From UBA4416 sp964541155 (lineage in GTDB: Bacteria > Bacteroidota > Bacteroidia > B-17B0 > Aurantibacillaceae): a DNA stretch of 9,312 nt. Of this stretch, positions 1-5,962 are shown piece by piece. A model generated the notes under the pieces. That model was not told the origin of the DNA, made no database searches, and worked only from the letters and a program-made list of their open reading frames with translations. Numbering within the stretch: position 1 is the stretch's first letter; each line of letters starts with the position of its first letter. The stretch lies in assembly GCA_964541155.1 (NCBI GenBank), contig CAZIPC010000014.1, forward strand, positions 1 to 9,312, read 5' to 3'. The translations under genes and the position numbers were made by a program.

Positions 1-49
1 TTTTAAAAATCGTAAAATCGTAACGCCTAGATATTTCTAAAAACATTGT

Positions 50-2263
50 ATGAAAAAATCAACATTACTCATAATCGCATTATACAGTTGCTTATTTACT
101 GTAAATAGTAAAGCTCAAAATAGTACTCTTAAAGCAGCAAATAAAGCATTCTTTAAAAAAACATACATCGAAGCTATACCTAAATACGAACATCTTCTAA
201 AAAAAGATAGTACTAATACAACTATACTTAATAATTTGGGAGAGTGCTATCGTTTAACAAATAATAATAAAGGACAATTAATCTGTTATAGAAAACTAAT
301 TGAACTTGGAAAAGCTGAAGAAACTCAAAAGCTATACTATGCACAGGCATTAATGGAAGCTGGTGAATATGAAGAAGCTAAACAATATATGAATGATATT
401 AAAAATGATAAACGAGGAGAGACATTTTTAAAAGACTTAGAAAACCTTCAACAATTTTATAAAAATACTGATGCCTATAAACTAGACACGGTATCGTTTA
501 ATTCAAACTATGATGATTTTTGCGCAATACCGTTTGAAGAGAATAAAATAGTATATACATCAACCAAAACTCATTCGAGTTGGATTACTAGAAGACATGG
601 GTGGACAGGAAACAATTACTGTCAAATGTATGTTACAACAAAAGAATCTAATGGTGAATATAAAAAACCAACTATTTTCTTAAAGGAGGTATCTACTAAA
701 TTTAATGATGGACCTTTTTGCGCTACTAAAGATGGGAAAACTATATTTTTTAATAGAAATACTGTGAAAAGAAAAGATAAAAGTTTAGACCAAGCTCAAA
801 AATTAAAAATATTTCAAGCAACACTTGTTAATGGAAAAGTAAATGAATTACTAGACTTAAAATTTAATAGCAAAGAATATAACTGTGCTCATCCTGCTAT
901 TAGTGATGATGGCAACACGCTTTATTTTGCTTCTGATATGGGTGGAGGACAAGGAGGAATGGATATATGGTATTGCAAAAAAGATTCGGGAGGAGTTTGG
1001 GGCACTCCAATTAATTTAGGAGAAACTATAAATACAAAAGGCAATGAATTATTTCCTTCTATTACTAAAGAAAATGTATTATATTTTTCTTCAAACGGAA
1101 GAGGAGGTTTAGGTGCGCTAGATATTTATGAAGTTAAAATAAAAAATGGAAAAATTGGAAGAGTATATAATATGGGAGCGCCTATTAATAGTCCACATGA
1201 TGATTTTGCATACAATTTAAGTCAAGATGGTAAAACAGGATATCTGAGTTCAAATAGAAAAACAGGAGGAATGAATGACGATATATATACTGTAGAAGTT
1301 TTAAAAAAAGTACCAAGAGGAAAAACTGTAAATTTTATAGTAAAAGATAAAACAACACAAGAAGTTATTCCTTTAGCAAATCTAAAACTAAATACAGATT
1401 CATTTATAACAAATGAAAAAGGTGAAGTAAAAGCAATTATTGAAGATGACACTAACTATTTACTATTTGCCTCTAAAGAACAATATCTTAATTTAAGAGA
1501 TTCAATTGCATCAAACTCAATACCTGATGAAAACGAATACACTAAAATAATTGAATTAGACAAAACTCTAAATATATCTTTTTTAGCAGGAATTTATGAT
1601 GCTAGAACAGGTGTTGGTATTGGGGATGTTAAAATTACAATGAAAGATTTAACATTAGATAGCACTAATATAGAATTGGCAAGAACCGAGAATAATGGAG
1701 AATATAGAAAACCTATTTTTGGAAAAAAAGTTGGAGATAAATTAGCATACCTAATAACTATTGAAAAAGAAGGTTACCTAACTAAAAAACTAAACTTTAT
1801 TTATGATATCAAAAAAGAAGGTGAAATTCAATTAAACGAATTATTAGCTCTAACTATTGGAAAAGTAGAAGTTGGTGCAGACTTAGGGAAAATGATTGAT
1901 ATTAAACCTATTTACTTTGATTTAGGCAAATCAATTATTAGAAAAGATGCTGCAATAGAACTTGACAAAGTAGTTGATATTATGACAAAATACCCCGCTA
2001 TAGTTGTAGAACTTGGCGCACATACAGATTGTAGAGGTAATGCCACAGCAAACTTAAAATTATCTGCAGAAAGAGCTAGAGCATCTGCCTTATATATTAT
2101 AAAACAAGGTATAAGCAAAAATAGAATATCTGGAAAAGGATATGGAGAAAGTAAGCTATTAAATTCATGTGGTTGCGAAGGCAAAAAAACATCTAAATGT
2201 TCTGAAGCAGAGCATCAAAAAAATAGAAGAACTGAATTTATCATTACCAAAGTAAAAGAATAA
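50..2263 (+). CDS. PorE-like envelope protein: TPR, PD40 propeller, OmpA C-terminal domain
   Basis: Predicted periplasmic or outer-membrane-associated protein of 737 residues that should anchor to peptidoglycan. Residues 1-22 look like a signal peptide (KKS, hydrophobic core, then S-K-A before Q23). TPR-like helices cover about 27-135. Three clear PD40/WD40-like blades follow, with D-G-x-T/S-x-Y-F/L-x-S-S/D cores near 285-310, 336-362 and 390-416, and the propeller probably starts near 150. Two beta-rich, carboxypeptidase-regulatory-like segments lie at about 427-500 and 510-598. The OmpA_C domain spans about 617-735: YFD at 622-624, HTD with D660, and LSAERA with R675. D660 and R675 have the spacing of the diaminopimelate-binding Asp/Arg pair of OmpA. 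This domain order matches PorE of the type IX secretion system, but many Bacteroidota paralogues share it, so function is inference. Start: ATG followed directly by the signal peptide. A good terminator follows. Confidence 0.88.
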   Translation: MKKSTLLIIALYSCLFTVNSKAQNSTLKAANKAFFKKTYIEAIPKYEHLLKKDSTNTTILNNLGECYRLTNNNKGQLICYRKLIELGKAEETQKLYYAQALMEAGEYEEAKQYMNDIKNDKRGETFLKDLENLQQFYKNTDAYKLDTVSFNSNYDDFCAIPFEENKIVYTSTKTHSSWITRRHGWTGNNYCQMYVTTKESNGEYKKPTIFLKEVSTKFNDGPFCATKDGKTIFFNRNTVKRKDKSLDQAQKLKIFQATLVNGKVNELLDLKFNSKEYNCAHPAISDDGNTLYFASDMGGGQGGMDIWYCKKDSGGVWGTPINLGETINTKGNELFPSITKENVLYFSSNGRGGLGALDIYEVKIKNGKIGRVYNMGAPINSPHDDFAYNLSQDGKTGYLSSNRKTGGMNDDIYTVEVLKKVPRGKTVNFIVKDKTTQEVIPLANLKLNTDSFITNEKGEVKAIIEDDTNYLLFASKEQYLNLRDSIASNSIPDENEYTKIIELDKTLNISFLAGIYDARTGVGIGDVKITMKDLTLDSTNIELARTENNGEYRKPIFGKKVGDKLAYLITIEKEGYLTKKLNFIYDIKKEGEIQLNELLALTIGKVEVGADLGKMIDIKPIYFDLGKSIIRKDAAIELDKVVDIMTKYPAIVVELGAHTDCRGNATANLKLSAERARASALYIIKQGISKNRISGKGYGESKLLNSCGCEGKKTSKCSEAEHQKNRRTEFIITKVKE

Positions 2264-2274
2264 AAATTAAATAT

Positions 2275-2310
2275 AAAAAAACACACACTTAATAAGGTGT
2301 GTGTTTTTTT
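2275..2310. terminator. Bidirectional intrinsic terminator between two convergent genes
   Basis: ACACACAC (2281-2288) pairs with GTGTGTGT (2297-2304). The stem can continue inward through a T-G and a T-A pair to a short AATA loop. It is flanked by A6 (2275-2280) on the left and T6 (2305-2310) on the right, so each strand shows a GC-containing hairpin followed by a U-tract. It sits 11 bases after the stop of the OmpA-type gene and 23 bases beyond the stop of pdhB, so it probably ends both transcripts. Confidence 0.85.
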
Positions 2311-2333
2311 ATATTGTAATAATTTATAGAATT

Positions 2334-3317
2334 TTATTTAGTGGTATACATGACATCTTTAACTGCTTTAACTGTTTTAGCAACACTTGGCAAAGACGCA
2401 TCTATTAAAGTAGGAGCGTAAGGTAAAGGAACATCAGCAGATGTTATACGACGAATAGGGGCATCTAAATAATCAAATGCATCTTTCTGAACTCTAAATG
2501 CAATTTCAGAAGAAATACTTGCTAACGGCCAAGCTTCTTCAACAACTACTAAACGATTTGTTTTCTTCACAGAATTAATAATGGTTTCATAATCGATAGG
2601 ACGAACAGTTCTTAAATCAATAACTTCAGCATTAATTCCTTCTTTTTCTAATTCACTAGCAGCAGCTAATGCAACTTTCATTATTTTTCCAAAAGATACA
2701 ATAGTCACATCAGTGCCTTGCTTTTTTACATCTGCTACACCAATAGGGATTAAATATTCTCCGTCTGGAATTTCACATTTATCGCCATACATTTGCTCGC
2801 TTTCCATAAAAATAACAGGGTCATTATCTCTAATGGCAGATTTCATTAATCCTTTTGCATCATATCCATTTGACGGAACAATAACCTTTAATCCAGGGCA
2901 ATTAGCATACCAGTTTTCAAATGCTTGAGAATGTTGAGAGCTAAGCATTCCTGCACTAGCAGTAGGCCCTCTAAACACAATTGGGCAATTATACTGCCCA
3001 CCACTCATGCTTAAAAACTTAGCTGCAGCGTTAATTACTTGATCAATCGCTACAAGCGAAAAATTAAATGTCATAAATTCAATAATTGGACGTAAGCCAT
3101 TAACCGCTGCACCCACTCCAATACCAGCAAAACCAAGCTCTGCAATGGGTGTATCTATAATACGTTTAGGGCCAAATTCAGCCAACATACCTTTACTTAC
3201 TTTGTAAGCGCCATTATATTCAGCCACTTCTTCTCCCATTAAAAAAATGGTTTCATCACGTCTCATTTCTTCCGACATGGCTTCGCGAAGTGCTTCTCTA
3301 AATTCTATTGTTCTCAT
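2334..3317 (-). CDS. pdhB: Pyruvate dehydrogenase complex E1 component, beta subunit
   Basis: Beta chain of the thiamine-diphosphate-dependent E1 of the pyruvate dehydrogenase complex. With the alpha chain (not in this window) it decarboxylates pyruvate and acetylates the lipoyl group of E2 in the cytoplasm. The product is 327 residues, usual for the separate beta chain. Family landmarks: M-R-T-I-x-F-R-E-A-L at the N-terminus, G-E-E-V-A-E-Y-x-G-A-Y-K-V (28-40) with the cofactor-contacting Glu, DTPIAE-GFAGIGVGAA (55-71), a SSQHSQ-FE-WYA loop (126-138), and the C-terminal transketolase-like half with DLRT-RP-D (234-242) and VVVEE (257-261). An in-frame TTG six codons upstream (3335-3333) could extend it, but the ATG at 3317 fits the family N-terminus, and the TTG overlaps a -7-like element. 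Divergent from etfBA. A homologous 2-oxoisovalerate E1-beta is the main alternative, judged less likely. Confidence 0.92.
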   Translation of the reverse strand: MRTIEFREALREAMSEEMRRDETIFLMGEEVAEYNGAYKVSKGMLAEFGPKRIIDTPIAELGFAGIGVGAAVNGLRPIIEFMTFNFSLVAIDQVINAAAKFLSMSGGQYNCPIVFRGPTASAGMLSSQHSQAFENWYANCPGLKVIVPSNGYDAKGLMKSAIRDNDPVIFMESEQMYGDKCEIPDGEYLIPIGVADVKKQGTDVTIVSFGKIMKVALAAASELEKEGINAEVIDLRTVRPIDYETIINSVKKTNRLVVVEEAWPLASISSEIAFRVQKDAFDYLDAPIRRITSADVPLPYAPTLIDASLPSVAKTVKAVKDVMYTTK

Positions 3318-3332
3318 AATTTTATAATGGTT

Positions 3333-3377
3333 CAAATGTAAACAAAAACATATGGATTTAAAAGAGAAAGCAAAAAA
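3333..3377 (-). promoter_or_regulatory. Candidate Bacteroidota-type promoter of pdhB
   Basis: On the minus strand an exact TAnnTTTG match (TACATTTG) lies at 3340-3333, 15 bases before the pdhB ATG. No TTG lies at normal -33 spacing from it. An overlapping alternative, TATGTTTT (3352-3345, seven of eight bases), lies 18 bases after a TTTTTTG (3377-3371), which is acceptable spacing. Either could be the real -7 element; only the general position is supported. Confidence 0.45.
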
Positions 3378-3432
3378 TATAGAAATAGCAAAAATGGACG
3401 CAAAACAAAGTTGATTTTTAAGTGTTTAAATA

Positions 3433-3462
3433 TTGATATAAAGCCATATTTTTATAAATTTG
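3433..3462 (+). promoter_or_regulatory. Bacteroidota-type promoter of the etfB-etfA cluster
   Basis: An exact TAnnTTTG -7 element (TAAATTTG, 3455-3462) follows a TTG -33 core (3433-3435) with a 19-base spacer, the arrangement known for the primary sigma factor of Bacteroidota. Transcription would begin near 3468 and leave a leader of about 20 bases before the etfB ATG at 3489. That leader is A-rich and has no Shine-Dalgarno sequence. The element faces away from pdhB in the same intergenic region. Confidence 0.68.
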
Positions 3463-3488
3463 CTCACCTTTAAAAAAAATAACACCAT

Positions 3489-4232
3489 ATGAAAATATTA
3501 GTTCCAATTAGTAATGTTCCAGATACCACTACTAAAATAACTTTTACCAACGGAGACACCGAGTTTAACTCTGCTGGCGTACAATTTATTATTAATCCAT
3601 ACGATGAGTGGTATGCGCTTGTTCGTGCACTAGAACTAAAAGAAGCTGGAAAAGCAGAAAAAGTAACCTTAATTCATGTTGGATTGGCTGATAGCGATGC
3701 AACAATTAGAAAAGGATTTGCTTTAGGTGCCGATGATGGAATTCGAATTGATGCTGAAGGCCCTGATGCTTATTCAGTAGCAGAAGAGGTTGCAAATTAT
3801 GCAAAAGCAAATGGATATGATTTAATTATGACAGGTAAAGAAACCATCAACTATAACGGATCTTCTGTTGCTGGTATGATTGCTGGTTTTATGGATTTAC
3901 CATTAATTTCGTTGGCAACTAAGTTTGATTTGGAAGGCACTAAAGCAATTATAGAACATGACGTAGATGGCGGCACCCAAGTTGTTGAATGCGAATTACC
4001 ATTAGTAGTTTCATGCGCTAAAGGAATGGCAGAACAACGAATTCCAAATATGAAAGGAATTATGAGTGCTCGTACAAAACCTTTAACGGTTATTGCAGCT
4101 TCAAACACATCTAAGTTAACCAATATTAAATCTTACGCATTATCTGCAGGAAGAACAACTTGTAAAATGATTGATGAAAACAATATGGATGAGTTAGTAA
4201 ATTTATTACATACAGAAGCAAAAGTTATTTAA
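3489..4232 (+). CDS. etfB: Electron transfer flavoprotein, beta subunit
   Basis: Beta subunit of the soluble electron transfer flavoprotein. With EtfA it accepts electrons from acyl-CoA and other flavin dehydrogenases and passes them to the quinone pool through ETF:quinone oxidoreductase. The 247-residue length is normal. Family features: MKILVPIS at the N-terminus, INPYDEWYALVRALELKE (35-52), F-A-L-G-A-D-D (77-83), the GKETINYNGSSVAGMIAG segment (116-133) that corresponds to the G-K-Q-x-I-D region of the nucleotide fold, and the C-terminal V-E-C-E-L-P (167-171 region) followed by RIPNMKGIM-ARTKPL (184-199). The ATG is preceded by A-rich sequence and by a clear promoter. It is first in the cluster, with etfA 74 bases downstream on the same strand; that gap shows no terminator-like hairpin. 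This suggests co-transcription and a 1:1 complex. Confidence 0.95.
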   Translation: MKILVPISNVPDTTTKITFTNGDTEFNSAGVQFIINPYDEWYALVRALELKEAGKAEKVTLIHVGLADSDATIRKGFALGADDGIRIDAEGPDAYSVAEEVANYAKANGYDLIMTGKETINYNGSSVAGMIAGFMDLPLISLATKFDLEGTKAIIEHDVDGGTQVVECELPLVVSCAKGMAEQRIPNMKGIMSARTKPLTVIAASNTSKLTNIKSYALSAGRTTCKMIDENNMDELVNLLHTEAKVI

Positions 4233-4306
4233 GATTTAATCCAGATTTTAGATTTCATTAGTTTAACCGAAGATAAAAAATCGAACAATATTAAAATTAG
4301 AAAAAC

Positions 4307-5284
4307 ATGTCAGTATTAGTATATACAGAAATTAATAAAGGAAAAGTAAAAAAAGCCTCTTTGGAGGCCGTAAATTATGCAACTAAAATTGCTGAATTAA
4401 CTGGGCATAATGTTACTGCTTTAGCAATAAATGCAGATGCTTCACAATTAGAAGAAATTGGAAAAGCAGGCGCTAAAAAAATATTATCTATTAAAAATGA
4501 TGCTTTAGCATCTTTAGATAGCATGCTAATCTCTTCTGCTGTTGAACAAGCCGCTAAGGCAGAAGGAGCTAAAATTATTATTTTTTCTTTTGACATTACA
4601 GGAAAGGCAGCAGCTCCTCGTTTATCAGCACGTTTAAACGCAGGTTTAGTAGCTGGCGCTGTTGATTTTCCAACAGTTAATGGCGGGAGTTTAGAAGTGA
4701 AAAAAAATGTTTTCTCAGGTAAAGCCACTGCTATTTGCTCAATTAATAGTGATATCAAAATTATTTCATTACTACCAAATTCTTTTCCTGTAAAATTAGG
4801 AGATAATACAGCTTCAGTAATTGATTTTAATATTGAATTGCCAACTTCAAAAATTATTGTGAAAGAAAAAAAATCTACTGATGTAGGTGGAATGGCTCCT
4901 TTGCCCGAAGCTGAATTAGTAGTATCTGCGGGACGTGGAATGAAGGGGCCTGAAAACTGGGGTATGATTGAAGAATTAGCCAAAGAATTGAAAGCTACAA
5001 CAGCTTGTTCTCGTCCGGTAGCTGATATGCACTGGCGACCACATCATGAGCATGTTGGGCAAACGGGTGTTGCTATTCGTCCTAACTTGTATTTTGCTAT
5101 TGGTATTTCTGGCGCCATTCAGCACTTAGCTGGAGTTAATGGAAGTAAAACAATTGTTGTTATTAATAGCGACAAAGAAGCTCCTTTCTTTAAATCCGCA
5201 GATTACGGTGTTATTGGAGATGCTTTCACGATTGTTCCAAAATTAATAGAAGCTGTTAAAAAGTTCAAAGCCTCTCAAAACTAA
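4307..5284 (+). CDS. etfA: Electron transfer flavoprotein, alpha subunit
   Basis: FAD-carrying partner of EtfB, 325 residues, as expected. The N-terminal nucleotide-binding-like domain (about 1-185) begins M-S-V-L-V-Y-T-E. The C-terminal FAD domain (about 200-325) has all the expected motifs: V-S-A-G-R-G (206-211), S-R-P-V-A-D (235-240), V-G-Q-T-G (250-254), P-N-L-Y-F-A-I-G-I-S-G-A-I-Q-H (259-273), and N-S-D-K-E-A-P-F-F with A-D-Y-G-V-I-G-D (287-305). These residues hold the isoalloxazine, ribityl and pyrophosphate parts of FAD, so the protein appears functional. It lies 74 bases after etfB and 35 bases before the nuclease gene, consistent with one transcript. The FAD-motif spacing is that of the short soluble EtfA, with no fused ferredoxin domain, which argues against an electron-bifurcating FixB-type system. 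Confidence 0.96.
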   Translation: MSVLVYTEINKGKVKKASLEAVNYATKIAELTGHNVTALAINADASQLEEIGKAGAKKILSIKNDALASLDSMLISSAVEQAAKAEGAKIIIFSFDITGKAAAPRLSARLNAGLVAGAVDFPTVNGGSLEVKKNVFSGKATAICSINSDIKIISLLPNSFPVKLGDNTASVIDFNIELPTSKIIVKEKKSTDVGGMAPLPEAELVVSAGRGMKGPENWGMIEELAKELKATTACSRPVADMHWRPHHEHVGQTGVAIRPNLYFAIGISGAIQHLAGVNGSKTIVVINSDKEAPFFKSADYGVIGDAFTIVPKLIEAVKKFKASQN

Positions 5285-5319
5285 ATTCATTCTTTTTTAG
5301 TACATTAGGTATCATTAAA

Positions 5320-5931
5320 ATGGAAATGAAAAAAGTTAAAATAGAAATTGTTGGGTTATCTTATAGCCAAACACAAAGTGGAGCATATGCACTTGTGCTA
5401 GGAGAGAGTAATGGTAGCAGAAGACTACCCATTATTATAGGAGGATTTGAAGCTCAAGCTATTGCTATTGAGTTAGAGAAAATGACGCCTACTCGCCCAT
5501 TAACACATGATTTATTTAAGGCTTTTTCAGAAACATTTTCAATTACTATTTCTGAAATTTTGATATATAACCTAGTGGATGGTATTTTTTATGCAAAATT
5601 AATTTGTACAGATGGGACTAGAGATGTTGAAATTGATGCACGTACAAGTGATGCTATTGCTTTAGCTGTTCGTTTCAATTGCCCAATATACACCTATGAA
5701 TTTATTTTAAAAACTGCTGGTATAGTATTAGACGATGAAGCTTTGCCATCATCTCATGAAAACTCTATTACTGCTCAAGTTGAAGAGCTTACTAATTCAA
5801 ATACTGAAGGAGAATACCAATCTAAATCAACAGAAGAATTGAAAAATTTACTACAATCGGCATTAGATGAGGAACAGTACGAACTAGCCTCCAAAATACG
5901 AGACGAAATAAATAACAGGAAACAGTCTTAA
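5320..5931 (+). CDS. Bifunctional nuclease (BFN, DUF151) domain with C-terminal UVR motif
   Basis: A cytoplasmic 203-residue protein. Residues 5-135 form a BFN/DUF151 domain: G-L-S-Y-S-Q, LPIIIGGFEAQAIA (36-49), R-P-L-T-H-D-L (59-65) and IDARTSDAIALAVRFNCPIY (105-124), all family hallmarks. A charged linker (about 136-168) leads to a UVR motif at 170-199 (EELKNLLQSALDEEQYELA then KIRDEIN), the short helical hairpin named after UvrB/UvrC that mediates protein contacts. Plant BFN1 relatives are reported to have nuclease activity; the substrate of bacterial members is not settled, so no reaction is asserted. The gene starts 35 bases after etfA with no intervening terminator and probably shares its transcript. 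The start is ambiguous between 5320 (MEMKK) and 5326 (MKK); both lack a Shine-Dalgarno sequence. Its stop codon lies inside an inverted repeat. Confidence 0.88.
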   Translation: MEMKKVKIEIVGLSYSQTQSGAYALVLGESNGSRRLPIIIGGFEAQAIAIELEKMTPTRPLTHDLFKAFSETFSITISEILIYNLVDGIFYAKLICTDGTRDVEIDARTSDAIALAVRFNCPIYTYEFILKTAGIVLDDEALPSSHENSITAQVEELTNSNTEGEYQSKSTEELKNLLQSALDEEQYELASKIRDEINNRKQS

Positions 5932-5961
5932 AAACATATTACATATAATTTTTTAAGACTG
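5923..5961. terminator. Inverted repeat between convergent genes, possible two-way terminator
   Basis: CAGTCTTAAAAA (5923-5934) is the exact reverse complement of TTTTTAAGACTG (5950-5961), giving a 12-pair stem with a 15-base AT-rich loop. It covers the last codons and the stop of the nuclease gene and ends two bases before the histidine kinase stop. The U-run lies inside the stem rather than after it, so it is not a classical intrinsic terminator. Its position between two stop codons makes a terminator or transcript-end role likely. Confidence 0.5.
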
Positions 5962-5962
5962 A

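Noticed and set aside
6..22. Overlapping direct repeat of AAAATCGTA before the first gene
   Set aside because: Two copies of a short AT-rich word at the window edge are expected by chance in such DNA. No promoter match was found in the 49 visible bases.
50..118. Lipoprotein signal (Cys14 in L-Y-S-C) in the OmpA-type protein
   Set aside because: The Tyr at the -2 position does not fit a lipobox, whereas S-K-A before Q23 fits signal peptidase I. A lipoprotein is possible but not supported.
4233..4306. Terminator, small gene or riboswitch between etfB and etfA
   Set aside because: I see only AT-rich sequence with repeated GATTT words, no convincing hairpin and no start codon with coding content.
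4375..4983. Long open frame (202 codons) on the minus strand opposite etfA
   Set aside because: It lies wholly inside a confidently identified gene. Its composition mirrors the etfA codons, and it shows no recognisable domain or promoter.
5301..5308. TACATTAG before the nuclease gene as a separate promoter
   Set aside because: It matches seven of eight bases but has no -33 partner, and it sits in a 35-base gap behind etfA, where co-transcription is the simpler explanation.
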